NCBI GenBank assembly: GCA_022559845.1
Contig: CM040128.1
Span: 180,209,691-180,273,690 of the forward strand
Reading direction: 5' to 3'
Length of the DNA stretch: 64,000 bases
From: Amorphophallus konjac
Taxonomy: Eukaryota > Streptophyta > Magnoliopsida > Alismatales > Araceae
This document shows, one piece after another, positions 33,377 through 45,525 of this stretch; position 1 is the first letter of the stretch; the number at the start of each line of letters is the position of its first letter. The translations under genes and the position numbers were made by a program. Under the pieces are notes generated by a model that searched no databases, was not told the DNA's origin, and saw only the letters and a list, made by a program, of their open reading frames with translations.

Positions 33377-34752
33377 CTATTCTTCTTCAACATGTTGCTT
33401 GGACCTATGTAGTAGTCCAACCTTCCATTGTGCCATGATTATCTTCACTTCCTCTTGGTCCCCACTTGAGCCTAGTTCCCTCCTCTTAAGTGGTGGAAGA
33501 TGCGAAGGTTCTTCAAAAGTGTGCCGAGGTAATCCAAGTTGTGGAAGGCACCGGTGAGCATTGTAGAGGACGAAGTCGGTCCCGCCAATTAGTCGTAGTT
33601 CAATACCGGAGGAGAGTCTTGAGTGAAGCTCTTGGGTCTTGAGGAACCCCGGTGTGCAAGTGAAGCTGCTCTTTGGCATGGTCTTGAGGTAGTTCCTCAA
33701 ATCACTTCTTTTCTTGAGTTTTGGCACCCGATTAACTACCCTCTCACATAGGCTTAAGGAATCCGTCATGTACCGGAGGGGGCTTTTAGAGAAGATTTTT
33801 GAGGCCGGTTGAGTTTCTTAGCATGGATCAAATTTTAGGTGGAGGTCCACCCAGCAAGAGAAGAGTAACATGGACCCATGGAGGGGCCGCCCCAAGGCAG
33901 CCGAAGTGAGTCCATTATAGAGGTTAGCTAGCACCGCCGGACCTATCCTTTTTCCTTCCCACATGCTAGCTATGGTGCTTAGGTGGCATTCCTCTAGGTG
34001 ATCTTCCAATGAAGGGAAGAGGAGAGCTCCTACCATGCATACAACAAATCCCTTCATCACCCTCTCAAACAAGTCTTCATTCTCTTGGGCCTTGTCCATG
34101 TTCTTGTATACCCACGAGGCTAGTTTCAAAAGATTGATTCCTTTGTGGGCCTTGATTTGGTTTACTAAGTTTGGACTTTGTACAAGGCTGGTAAGTATAT
34201 CATGGGCACTTATTGGCTTAGTCAAGTTAGCCATCTTTGATTCTTCCCCTTGTTTGATCCTTCTTAAGCCAAGGAGCATCTCTACTTCCCCTAAGAGTAT
34301 CGTGCCTTCAAAAGTGGGAAAGAGGAAAGTATGAGTGTTTGGATGCCATAATTCTATTAGTGCTCCTATGGAGGCCCAATCTAAGTGGATGTCATCATAA
34401 TGGGTAGCATGGGTAACAAGGCCTAGTAAGTGCCACCTTGAAAGGAAGGACCACATATCTAAGGATAATTTGGAGAGGAGTAAGGGGAGCCACTTGATTT
34501 TTAAGAACCTCCTTGGTCCCGGTACATTTGGGTAGTCCTGAATAAAATGGAAAAGATAAGAAGAGAGAAGAAAGAAGAAAGAATGCAATTAGAATTTTGA
34601 AGAAAAAAGGAAGGATAAAATAAAAGCTTTAACACAAATCAACTTACTTGGCTCGTATTGATTCCTCCACTGATATGGCCAGTAACTTCAGATATTCTAG
34701 GAAATCGCATCCTAGGTTTCTTAGTGAACCTTTGCATCATAGCTTTCTCCAT
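33377..34752 (-). pseudogene. Antisense plant mobile domain (PMD) gene of element C, two exons, one in-frame stop
   Basis: Exon 1 is 34752-34648 (ATG, 35 codons, MEKAMMQRFTKKPRMRFPRI at the start). It ends at CAA|GTAAGTT. After a 110-bp intron ending TTTTATTCAG, exon 2 runs from 34537 to the stop at 33377. Phase 0 is kept across the splice. Exon 2 shows plant mobile domain text: LSLDMWSFLSRWHLLGLV, LIELWHPNTHTFLFPTFEGT, LLGEVEMLLGLRRI, and near the end ELRLIGGTDFVLYNAHR then QLGLPRH. One TAA at 33820-33818, after LKFDPC, breaks an otherwise continuous frame of about 420 codons. PMD proteins (MAIN/MAIL1 family in hosts) act in nuclear silencing. PMD ORFs on the antisense strand of Tat elements are known. 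The splice model is my inference from consensus sites. Confidence 0.8.
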
Positions 34753-36217
34753 CTTCTTCTTCAGTTGAAAGACCTTGTGTTTCTAATATGTGGTTCTCTG
34801 TTGAGTCTTGGCTGCAACGACTCTTAGTTATTTGATATGTTTAGCAGACGACAAAATGCATCCTTTTATAATGTTCGAACGCTTTGGCTAGCCGTTCAGG
34901 GCAATCACGGTTTGAGTATAATTCGAACGAACCACTAGAGTTATGTTTCTGAGCAGGAAACAGAGCACAGTTGTTTATGATTAATTGACGGCATTAACAA
35001 TGGCATCATTTCATTGAATATCGACATTTTCAGTGTCGTCTTTTATTTAACGTCTCTATTCCAGGCATCATTTTTATCCGATTCCAAGTTAAATAGTGAT
35101 AATGATTAACGCCCCAATAACCATGGTCATTTATGCTTTTGACGCCGCTGCATAGGGTCGTCATTTCCAGGGTTTACGTCTTTTGAATTGCTTTACACCA
35201 TGATGATTGTTGATGAACTTAAGCGCTTTATGCTTTAATGAAATTGCTTATATCACGCACTTATGATCATATTCTGAGCGAATAATTTTTGAGCATAGAG
35301 AAGCGTAGGTTATGCAGGTCTTAAGATGATTGGATTTCTTACACTGGTAACATCATTCCATCCTTTGCATTTTCTCCTGTAAGTATTTTTACTATATGGT
35401 ATCTACGCTATTATAACATATCAAGGACCTTGTGGTTCTGATGAACCTGGAATTTGAGTTCCCCTTCATCAAAAACAGTGATAATTCCAGGGGAGTCTTG
35501 ATCACACGGATAAACGGGCTTCGGTTTAGTGGGTCATTTAAGATTTTGGACGACGGTTCCACTTTTTGAGCTAATGCATGGATAAACAGGCTTCGGCTTA
35601 GTGTCAACTTAAAGATCTAGATTCCAGACCAAGTCTGGATGGTTTAACAATATTATCCTTGATTATTTTCTATTTTAGTTTATTTTAATTTTTTCTTTTA
35701 GATCAGCATGCATCATGTAGGACTTTGAGCTTTAATGATGAAAATCCTCATATTATGCCAATAATGAGGGCCACTCGCTCTTAATTGAGTTGATATTAGA
35801 TATTCCATTCCAAATCGAGTACTATATTCTCTTTGAAGCCGCTCAGGCTGGTTCCTTGAAAGCATTCATTTGCTGGGTCTTTATCTCAATTCACTTTATT
35901 TTCTAGCAAACCCACCTTAGTTGTAGCACGTCCACATTGGCTGGTAACCGCTCTCCAATGGTGTCTTTCCTTCCGTGCCCTCGCGCACATTTTTCATTTA
36001 TTAGATTAGTTCTTTCATCCAGCTGATCATTGCTTTCTCGTAATCATCCAAGATTGTTTCATTCAGAATCCTGAAAGATTTCCAACGCTTAGTGTCGGAG
36101 GCGTATCACATCACACCTTGGCATCTACTTATCAGTTCGCTCCCTTCGTTCCGCCCATTGCACTTTCGCTTCATTCCGTCTCACTCCCTTGCAAAGTAGA
36201 CGCCAAGGCGGGGCAGC
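34753..36217. other. Non-coding 3' part of element C, upstream of the PMD gene
   Basis: Contains the presumed minus-strand promoter side of the PMD gene. More TGACGGC/AACGCC pairs lie at 34985-35165. A direct repeat GATAAAC.GGCTTCGG.TTAGTG occurs near 35510 and 35580. The purine-rich tract AAGGCGGGGCAGC at 36205-36217 directly precedes the 3' LTR. No credible ORF. Confidence 0.6.
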
Positions 36218-37635
36218 TGTAGACACGCCAAAATCGATGATATGTTGAGTAAATCTCATGTCACCATGTGACGCCCCAAAGTGGACTTCAATATTGGCTT
36301 AATATGAAGTTTTTCTAATTATTTGATAATTTCTCCATATTAATTGTAATTTCTTTGCATTTTTCTTTAAATAATTGAAATTAACGCCTTAAGGGAGGGC
36401 GTCATTAAATTAACGACCTGAAGAAGGTCATGATTCCATAAATAAATGACTGTTCATACATGCATTATTTTCTGGATTTTATGAATCCTAAAGAAGATAA
36501 ACCTCAAAGAATTGACGTCCTATTTAGGGGCGTTGATTATTTAATGCCCATTCAAGTAGGCGTCATTTCTCAATTTTAAATAAGGAAAGTCATTTATTTC
36601 TATAATTAAATCCAGGAATTAACGACTGTGTGAATGTCATCATTTGAATTGACGCCCCTAGTCAGGTCGTCATTTGCACTTCCATCCCCCTTTCGCCTTC
36701 TTCTTTCCTATAGTGATCATTTCCCCATTTTACACCTTATGTTCGATTGGGAAGAGGGTTCCTTGTTAGAGGATTCATTGCCTTGTTTTAATCCTATTAA
36801 TGCAAGGATTTTTGGCCTATAAATACCTTCACATGTGCTCCTCGCGGGGGTGTGGAAAAAAGAAAAAAGAAGAGGATGAAGAAGAACAAAAAGGCTAACA
36901 GAGAGAGAGCTAAGAAGAACACTGTGTGAGTTTTTTTTTACATAGAGAAGGGAGACTTTTGTTTTTCTTTGAAGGTACTTCATGGTGTTGATCTTCTTCC
37001 AAAGCCCCTTCCTCTGGTGTTCATTCTCCCACGAGCGGTGTCTTCTTCCGACGTTTCTTCATCCTGCTGCAGCTACTGCAACCTTGTTTTTCTCCCTTTA
37101 CTGTTGCACACACAGCAGAGAGGACACTTCTTCTTTTGTTTTTATTTTTATCATATCACTCATCACTCTCTTGAGACCTTCTCAGCACGTTAAAATTGCT
37201 TTGCACCATATTATATCTTGCTTTGCATGTCATTCATAATTCCAACCTTGTTGCTCCTTCTTAGGGGTTTAAAACCAAAACACACAAGGTGTGTTCATGC
37301 CCAATTTGATTTCGTATCCTTAGAGCATTGATACTACACACTTGGCTAATCCATATCTTTGTTTATTTTGTGTGTTTGCAAGGGTAATCAAGCTATAAAC
37401 CCCCTTCATCGGCCGGCCGGTAGAAGGAGGAAGCAAGAACTCCCAATTTCACCCGCTCAATACAAGGTACATGTGATCATCCTTCTTCTTTTGAGGTAAC
37501 CCCTCTGGCGATCACCCTCCGTAGAGCATCTCATGCTCATCCTCTTTTCCTTTCATGTCCCACTTATTTTAGCATAATTATTCACCCTTAATCATTGTTA
37601 TTCCTCTTTAAAAATGTCTATGTGACACGTTCACA
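36218..37635 (+). repeat. 3' LTR of element C
   Basis: 1418 bp, TGTAGACACGCC...GTTCACA. Pairs with 30001-31417. Followed by the GTCAT target-site copy. Confidence 0.9.
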
Positions 37636-38569
37636 GTCATAAGTGGAATATGATCATTAAGTAATTCATCACCTTCCTGTTCTCCTTAATCCCAACATAT
37701 TCCTCGATCCCCTTAAATTCCATAGGTTCCTCATTTAAAGCCTCCTGATAAGATCTCTCCATAATCCCTTCATCTTCTAAATCAAGATTGATCGGAGTGT
37801 TATGCTCTTTGAGGATCATAGATTGATCATAGTCATCATAAGGAATTTGACCAGAAAAAGTGGAACCAGAGTAGCTAAACACTTGTTCGTCCTCTATCCT
37901 CTTGATCGCCTCAGTCATCCTATCAATTCACACTTGGAGAGATTGACTTTGAAGCATGATTGTTTGACAGAGTTGATTGAATGTCTTCTCTGGATTGGGA
38001 TTTGAGGGCAGATGAGATAGATAGTGAGGCTGAGATTCAAGTGAATAATGTGAAGAGTAATTAGTAGAAGGTGGTGACGAGGACAGGGGCCATCCTTCTT
38101 TATGCTGGGCTTGATCATAATAATCATCAGAATGTGGAGCCCAATTTTGAGAAGTTTGATGTAAAGGATGTTGAGCCAAATTATGCACAGAATTTTGAGA
38201 AGAATCAGATTGCCCTCCTCTATCTAAGCGTGAGGAATGTGGACAAAAATCATAAGAAGATAGGGAGGGATTTTGACTCATGTATGCCTGCTCTTAGATT
38301 GGAGTAAAGTCATACGATCCAGGGAAGAATTTAGTATTTTAAAGATGGCCTTGAGTAGAAGAATGAAATTGGGCCCCTATGAATGGAGTTTCATTATAAG
38401 AGGGGCTTCCATTATAGGCTGACCAAGAAGGTTGGCTATCAGAATGGGTCAGACCCTTGTTGGTGAATGATAGAGGTTGAGTTGGACTATTATTAACATA
38501 ATGAGCCGGCTTGGTCCACATGTCATTATGATCATGATAATAAGGTGGAATGAAGGAGTTTAAATTCAT
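37636..38569 (-). pseudogene. N-terminal part of the ORF of element B, several in-frame stops
   Basis: One minus-strand frame from ATG at 38569 to the C insertion point, broken by TAA at 38341-38339, TAA near 38300 and TGA at 37930-37928. It also needs one shift near 37690 to join the frame at 29290-30000. The text is Ser/Tyr/His/Pro-rich (SYDFCPHSS, SSHYSLESQPHYLSHL), then QTIMLQSQSLQ and MTEAIKRIEDEQ. This resembles the linker between gag and protease of Athila/Tat-like elements (weak family resemblance). No known catalytic domain. Confidence 0.55.
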
Positions 38570-39798
38570 AACCCAAAGAATAGATCAAGAAACATGGGCC
38601 AACAAGTCCACCTCATCGAATTTATTAGTCTACTCAAAGATTGGAATTTTCTCACCCATTTTTTTTGAAATTCATTTTTTTTTCAAATGATGCAAATGCA
38701 ATAACAACTATATGAGATATGTATGCAATATGATGGCTTTTTTTCTCTTTTTATTTAATGATGCAAATGCAATGAATTAATTACTATATGAATGAAAAGA
38801 AGAATTGGCAATCACTACTAAATTGGTCAACTAGTCAGGTAAGAGGTGGAGTTGTGGAAGGTACCCCCTACTTTCGTAGGGACCTAATTAAATAACCAGA
38901 AATTCACTTGGGCATTTGCCACTTAACCTCTAGCCTAGACACTAGTTTTCTAAAATAGTAATAAATTCTAAAACTCTTTTTTATATATGTGAAACCTTCT
39001 AAGGGCAATCTAACTCTAGGGTACTTCGTGGTACACCCGGCCCGACGTCCGTGAAAGAATCCACGGGTGCGAGGACTTATGGAGGTCTTGGAAAAAAAAT
39101 TCAAATCTTAAGAGACGGAATGCTTAATGGAGAGTCTTTTCAATTCCAAGAAGGGTGTAAGGAACCTAACATACCCTTGAGAAGGAGAAATAGAAGAGAA
39201 GGGAAAGATATTTTTTTTTTCAAATGATGATGAATAAACAATGAAATCAACTAAATGCACCGATGTATGAAAGCAATGCAACTAACATGAAGACATGCTA
39301 GCATGAAATAGTTTTTTTCTATTTTCTATTTTTTTCAAAGATTTTTTTTCAAAAATAAAAAAGAGATATAGATAAAAGATAACTACAAACTAAAAACATC
39401 AAACAATATGTAAAACTACTGTAAATTAAGACCTAAAATCAAATTTTTAAAGTTTTCTAAATTTTTGAATTTTTTAGATTTTTTTCAAGAATTTTTCAGA
39501 TTTTTTTAAAATTTTTCAGAACAGGACCTTTTCCTACGTTTACTGACCTTTTAGCGACGCTTGAATTTCTTGGATTTTCTGAATTTTTTCTTTCTGCTAC
39601 AGTATCAAGCTTCATCAACGCTTTCTATGACAGTTTAATTCTTGTGATATTCAGGTCCAAATTTTTGTGGATTTTTTGTTTTTTTTTTATTTTCCCTACA
39701 AAATAAAAACAGAAAAATTAGTAAAACTATATACAAATCAAACACAAGAATTTCCAACCATTAAAAATAATTTTCTCCCCGACAATGGCCCCCAAAGT
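38570..39798 (-). other. 5' untranslated interior and primer site of element B
   Basis: AT-rich with long T runs on the plus strand and no ORF beyond short ones. Next to the LTR the minus strand reads TTTGGGGGCCATTGTCGGGG (about 39779-39798). This is close to the TGGCGCCGTTGCCGGGGA primer site of Athila/Tat-type gypsy elements, with a few changes. Confidence 0.7.
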
Positions 39799-41776
39799 TG
39801 ATAGCCACAAACTCGTCGTTGAAAAGTCGTGCCACAATTTTAAATTAACCGAACTCACTCACTTAAAAAGATTTAAATTTTGAGTAAAGTGGTAAGAACG
39901 GGTTGATCCTACGGAGAAGAAATATTTAATTAAGGATGAGATGAGAAATTCTTATATTTGAAAGATCCAAATTTTGAATGAGATTAAACTAATGAAAAAG
40001 GAAAATTGCATGAAAACAAACTAACTACTGAATATGAGAGGGTTAAAGAAGAGAAATTGGAAAGAGAAGTGGAAAACTAAGAAGACACAATTGTGCAAAA
40101 TCAATTTTTATTGCTAAAGGAAGTGGCAATTACAACTCTATGAAAAGTAAAATTACAACTTGCAAATAAGAGAAAGGGAAGAAATAAGAGGCAAGATGAT
40201 GAAGATTAACGCCGCCATCTCCTTGCCAAGCCTTGGAAGAAATCGCTCAGCCGTAGAGATGACGTCGCCTTTAGAGTATAGAAGGAAGAAGATCCACCAA
40301 AGGGATGTGAGAAGAAAATAGTGGAGGGGGATATAGATAGTAGAAGAAGAAAAATAAAACAAAATATGTGTGGAGATGAATAGAGAGATATATAGGGCTA
40401 CGGTGGAAAGAAAGGAAAATATAGTAAAAATAAACTAAAAATATAGGGTAATTAGAAGAAGAATAGCTTAAAATACAAAGGGAATTAGAAGAAGTGTAAG
40501 AAATGAAAGTTGTAGATCTAAAAAAGACGAAGAAGATTGCTGCAGAACTTAGAGAGAGAAAACATAGGAAAGAGGGTGAAAAACTAGGAAGAACAAGGGT
40601 CTATCTGCGTAGATGAATAGTAAAAGTCTAAAAAACTAAACTTTGAAAAATAATGAATAACTTGACAACGGTAGAGATTTGGAGGAAGAGGAAGAAGAAG
40701 ATGAAGAAGAAAATCTAGATCTAAGAATGATGAAGAACTTTTATGAAGAGACTATGATGAAAGGGGAGCAGAAGAAGAAGAAAACGGAGGAAGAACAGAG
40801 TTGTGTAAAAATAGGTGAACAGTAAAAATGTAGAGACAAAGCTTTGAAAAACTAAAAATAGCTTGAAAACGGGAGAGAATTAGGATAAGAGAAGAAGAAG
40901 AAATTTTAGACAACTTAAAAATGAAGAACATTGTAGAAGAAAGCAACTTAAAAAGATGACTATAAGAGCATGAAAACTAGGCTATAAGAAAGGGCTAACT
41001 TATCCATCGGTCTGCTCTTGGACAATTTATATAGGGTTCAGAGAAAATCCACGAAAATCTCTCCATGTTTAGCATGAATCCACCTTATCAGCATCAAGGA
41101 TTGATCAAAGTAGGTCTCTTGCCATATTTAGAGTCCCCCTTTCCTCAAACAAAAGGAGATGAGCTCAAACAATAGAAGATAACTTCGATCAGAGTGATGC
41201 AGTTCCGTTTCTGCTTCAGACTAAAATTACAACCATTGCAGTGCCATTATTTATTCAATGAGCGACTCTTCACTTGGGCGCAAATTCCTTTGTTTCCTTA
41301 TTTTAATATTTTTCTAGCATTTTGACTTTTCTGTACATCAGGATTTAGCGCTCGTGTAAACAGTCGCTTATTCTTCAATGGGCGACACTTTGAACTGTCG
41401 CTCAATCTTTTCCTTGTCTTTCTATTTTCTGATCAAAATAAATGGGCGCCCGTCAAGCTATCACAGTTTATTGAATTTGCACCCTTACAGAAGGGCATTC
41501 ATTAAATAGCGCCTGGATCTCGGTCGCTTATTCCTATAAATTCAAAACAATTCAAATAATCAATATATTTCATTCAAAAATAGTTTTAAAATAATTATGC
41601 AAATTCTTCAATATTTCTCACATGGTCATTTTGGCTTAGAAAGATGATAAAATGCTTGCAGACTCAAATTACTTGTGAGAATGAAATTGACTGCTCATGT
41701 TGAACAACTTTATTCATTTCATACTCAAAAATGATAAATGTGATGCAAGTTATGACATGAAATATGGCACTTATCA
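39799..41776 (-). repeat. 5' LTR of element B
   Basis: 1978 bp, TGATAGCCAC...CTTATCA on the plus strand. Its right half matches 4720-4891 plus 7151-7808. On the minus strand it starts TGATAAGTGCCATATTTCAT, a common start for such elements. ACTAG (41777-41781) would be the target-site copy if B is inserted here; the other copy is off the window. Confidence 0.88.
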
Positions 41777-42059
41777 ACTAGCAGTCGGGTGTCGGGGGCA
41801 CTGTTGTTACTGAAGGAATTGGGCGCCGTGAGACCCTGGTGGTCGGGCATAGTTGAGGCTAGCAGTTGGGTGCCGGGGGCACCGTTGCGACTAGAGTGAC
41901 TGGGCATTAGGGTGACGAGGGCACCGTTGTGACCGAAGTGGTTGGATGCCGTGAGACCTCAATGGTCATGCTCGGGGCCCGTTCACAGAGGCAAGGGCTT
42001 GACACTTCATCTTGCATTAAGACTTAGGAAGTATGCCCATTATTTGGGTAATCGCATTA

Positions 42060-43270
42060 ATGGCATGCTTATCGAGGTGACACTTGGGCGGCGCATGATC
42101 ATCAAGGTAAGGAACCGAGTAGGGTGCTTTCATTAAGTAACATCTGGTGGTGCACGATCAACGAGGCAGAGATCGGGTAGGGTACTCTCATCAAGCAACA
42201 TCCAGTAATGCATGATTATCGACGTAGGGACTGGGCAGGGTGCTCTCATCAAACATCATCCGACGGTGCATGATTATTAAAACAGGCATCGGGTAGGGTG
42301 CTTTCATAAAAGTAGCATCCAGGTCATGTACGAATATCGAGACAGAGACCAGGTAGAGTGCTTTCATAAAAGTAGCATCAGGGTCATGCATGAATATCCA
42401 GGTAGAGACCGGGTAGGGTGCTTTCATAAAGGTGACACCTGGGTCGTGCATGAACATCGAGGCAGAGCTCGGATAGGGTGCTTTGATAAAAGCAACATCT
42501 AGTAATGCATGATTATCGAGATAGGGATCGGGCGGGGTGCTCTCACCAATCAACATCCAGTGGTGCACGATTATCGAGACAGGGATCGGGCGGGGTGCTC
42601 TCATCAAGCAACATCCATGCATGTCGTGCATGAATATTGAGGCAGAGTGCTTTCATAAAAGCAGCATCAGGGTCATGAACGAATATCGAGGTAGAGACCG
42701 AGTAGGGTGCTTTCATAAAGTAAACATACGGGTCGTGCACGAACATCGAGGTAGAGCTCGGACAGGGTGCTTTCATAAAAGTAGCATCGGGGTCATGCAT
42801 GAACATCGAGGCAGAGACTAGGTAGAGTGCTTTCATCAAGCAACATCCAGGGTTACATGATTATCGAGATAGGCATCGGGCAGGGTACTTCCTTCAAGCA
42901 GCATTTAGGTCGTGCATGCACATCGAGACAGAGATCGGGTAGGGTGCTTTCATAAAAGTAGCAGCAGGGTCATGCACGAGCATCGTGGTAGATGCCGTGC
43001 AAGGTGCTTTCATAAAGCCAACATTCGGGCAATGCACGACTATCGAGGTAGAGTCTGGGTAGAGTTCTTTCTTCAAGTAGCATCCGAGTCATGCACGATT
43101 ATCGAGATAGAGCCCAAGTAGAGTGCTTTCATCAAGTAACATCTAGAGCTGTGCACGAACATCAAGGCAAGGCCCGGGTAGGGTGTTTTCATCAAACAAC
43201 ATCTAGAGCCGTGCACGAACATCAAGGCAAGCCCAGGCAGGGTGCTTTCATCTAAAGTAGCATCCGAGCA
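42060..43270. repeat. 60-bp minisatellite, about 20 units, inside LTR I
   Basis: Each unit of 56-62 bp has GGGTGCTTTCATAAAAGTAGC, then GGGTCATGCA.GAA.ATCGAGG and AGAGA..GGGTA. The GTGCTTTCAT block recurs near 42124, 42297, 42356, 42417, 42648, 42707, 42767, 42827, 42946, 43008, 43122, 43182 and 43244, with variants between. From 43270 to 43660 it passes into degenerate CGACGCA/CATCAAG repeats. Confidence 0.9.
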
Positions 43271-44123
43271 ACATGCGTCACAACCACAGATGCAAGTTTA
43301 GAGATATGCATCGACGTAACAAAGAGATGCCTCGACACATCAAGAAGCTAAACTCATCCAGATCAAGATTGCATCGACACGAGGGAATCATGCCCCGACA
43401 CTTCAGAGTGTGTTTTCCGATAGACAGGTCGATGCACCTATCAGATGCATTGACGCACCAGGATGTTGCATGAAGATTCAGGATGATGCTGAAGTCTCCT
43501 GCCTCGACACGTCAAGATGTTCAACTGCCACATTGTATATGAGGTCGATGCATCCGAGTGATGCACCGACGCATCAAGTCAAGGTGTGGACCTTTAAAGG
43601 CAACTACGTCGAAGCACCAAGTGCTGCATCGATGCACCAAGAACTAATCACTTGAAGCCACCTATTGGAGAGTCGCTTTAGCGGCACCGCCTCGAGGCAT
43701 CAAGTGGCTACATCGACCTCCTGAAGCAGCCTCTGATGCTGTGTACTTCGTCCGACCGAAAAAGGTAGAACGGTCAACCGATTCTGTCAAGATTCGTTGG
43801 AAATGCAATCAAACTCAAGAGGATTAAAGCATAATTTTGGGATTACGTGCTAGAACTCATGGAAGCTTGATTGGCACGAAATCCAATCCATGTGGAAAAG
43901 TTTTGGAAGGATAAAAAGCATCAGAATATTCCCTCTGACATGGACCAATGAGGTACTGTGGCGAATCAGGTGACAACTCTTATGGAATTTCTTGGCATGA
44001 AAAATTCTTCACACGTGGATAATTTCTGAAGAGTTTCGATAATCATCAGAATAGTTCTTTTCCACGTGGACCAATGGATCTCTAGCTGATGATCAAAATT
44101 TTGAAGAAGAAGACGATAGTTTG

Positions 44124-44151
44124 TTATATATATATATATATATATATATAC
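44124..44151. repeat. (TA)n microsatellite in LTR I
   Basis: About 14 TA units after GTTTGT. It takes the place where a SIRE-type LTR would have its TATA box, so it may act as one. Confidence 0.8.
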
Positions 44152-44929
44152 ATGGGCTCCTTCGTTCAAGAGGGCTGCTAAAGCTACTGCTTTCATTGCC
44201 ATTTACGATTTCGAGAGAGAGAGCTCCCCTAGAAGAAAATGAAAGAGAGAATCATCGCGTGAGGAAGAAAGAATAGAGTGCAGCTAGCCCATCTCGTAGG
44301 AGATTGCTTCATCAGAAGCTACGTTGTTCTTATTGGTTTTTCTCTGATCGAATTCTTCATTTCTATTATTTTCTTTCTGGTCGTCCGTTTATATTTGTTC
44401 TAGTTCCCTTTGAGTGTTTTCAGAGGAAGGGAGAATATTATCCGGTGTCCCCTCTGTAGGTTCAGAGGAAGAGAGGTCTCCGAACTCTAGTTGCGTGAGC
44501 TGAGGGATTTAGTTCACGGGGTTCCTTCTGTGAAGACAGAAGAAGGGAGGATTGCCCTCCGGGTACTGCATCGTGCAGTGTGTTTCGATCTCTACTGGGT
44601 GTAGGATAGAAGGTCAAGGGATTTGTCTCCCTTGGGAGTAAAGCTGTGGTATCAGCCGTTGTCGCAGACTAAGTCTGTTTGTTGGTTTGCTTTCAGCAAG
44701 GAATCCTCACTCTGGAGAGTGAGGGGTGGATGTAGATTGTGGGTTGCAATCGAACCACCAACAAATTCTCTTGTCCATTGAAGTGGTTTGTTTTGCTTAG
44801 CAATTCAGTGTGCGCTACGTTGACTAATTAGTATATTAAAAGACACAGCTAGATGTGGACGTCAAAAAATGATGATGAAGATCATACGGCACGTACGTCG
44901 CCGCATCCGAGAGTAGATCGAAGACGCAA

Positions 44930-45208
44930 ATGCCGAATAAACCCCATACCTCGCCCGATAAGGACGGGAACACACTTGGTGGTCCATTACCTGATGAGGA
45001 AGCCCTTCAAGCAGAAGATGTGGCCACAACCTTCCAACCGGCTATGCCGAAACCCGAATCGAGAGAAAACCTTGGAATTTGGACACGGGTTCATCATGTG
45101 CTGAAAATCACTCCGAGTCCTACACTAGGGCTCGGAGGCTTCAAACCAAACACCGCGGAGGCAATGCATAGGAACTGGAGCAATCCGAGAATACAAACGC
45201 TCGTCTGA
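44930..45208 (+). CDS. Short ORF at the start of D1, shared with D2
   Basis: 92 codons: MPNKPHTSPDKDGNTLGGPL then EALQAEDVATTF. D2 has MEMPNKPHASPDQDENSLSG then ESPQAEDMATTL in the equivalent place. Changes between the copies include many at third codon positions. No known domain. It may be a chance ORF in an LTR. Confidence 0.3.
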   Translation: MPNKPHTSPDKDGNTLGGPLPDEEALQAEDVATTFQPAMPKPESRENLGIWTRVHHVLKITPSPTLGLGGFKPNTAEAMHRNWSNPRIQTLV

Positions 45209-45234
45209 ATGGCCGAGACCCGAGATGAAGCCCA

Positions 45235-45525
45235 AATCGGCGCGGCCATCACCTAAACCGGCGTGCCCCTTAAACCGGTGTGCCCCCCCTTTTTGCTCTA
45301 AACCGGCGCGCCCTTACAAGCCCCTTAAACGGGCGTGCCCCCCCCCCCCCTTGGCTCTAAACCGGCGCGCCCTTACAAGCCCCTTAAACCGGCGCGCCCC
45401 TCTGGCCCCCCTTTTTGGCTGTTAAACCGGCGCGCCCCTCTTGCAGGTTAAACCAGCGTGCCCCATGGCCCCTCTTTGTATTGTTAATCCGGCACGCACA
45501 AACCCGCGCCGGTTTAGTCCAAAGC
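45235..45525. repeat. AAACCGGCGCGCC motif cluster, D1 left
   Basis: About ten direct copies of a TTAAACCGGCGCGCCCC-like motif with irregular spacing of 15-40 bp, closed by one inverted copy (GCGCCGGTTTA near 45506). The equivalent cluster in D2 is 56885-57095. Confidence 0.85.

Larger units (their letters stand above)
30001..37635 (+). mobile_element. Element C: Tat-like non-autonomous LTR retrotransposon carrying antisense genes
   Basis: 7635 bp, flanked by GTCAT at 29996-30000 and 37636-37640, and inserted in B's ORF. LTRs are 30001-31417 and 36218-37635, very similar to each other, beginning TGTAGACACGCC (TATAGACACG in the left copy) and ending in ACA. A purine-rich tract AAGGCGGGGCAGC precedes the right LTR and a TATA box lies in plus orientation, so the element runs on the plus strand. 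No clear primer site and no gag-pol. The interior holds two genes on the opposite strand, as known for extra antisense ORFs of Tat-lineage gypsy elements. Confidence 0.88.
41777..44848 (+). repeat. Maximus/SIRE-like LTR I, part right of element B
   Basis: The right part (43700-44848) resembles the U3/R/U5 part of solo LTR J: long A/G-rich leader, GAGTGAGGGGTGGATGTAG and CGAACCACCA near the end. It continues after D1 at 47756 and ends near 48190 with ATATTCATCCCCCCTTCT, the usual LTR end of this lineage. Its start lies left of B, outside the window. It contains a large minisatellite and a (TA)n tract. Confidence 0.65.

Noticed and set aside
42060..43270. CRISPR-like regular repeats
   Set aside because: Whole 60-bp units are repeated without unique spacers, in plant LTR DNA.
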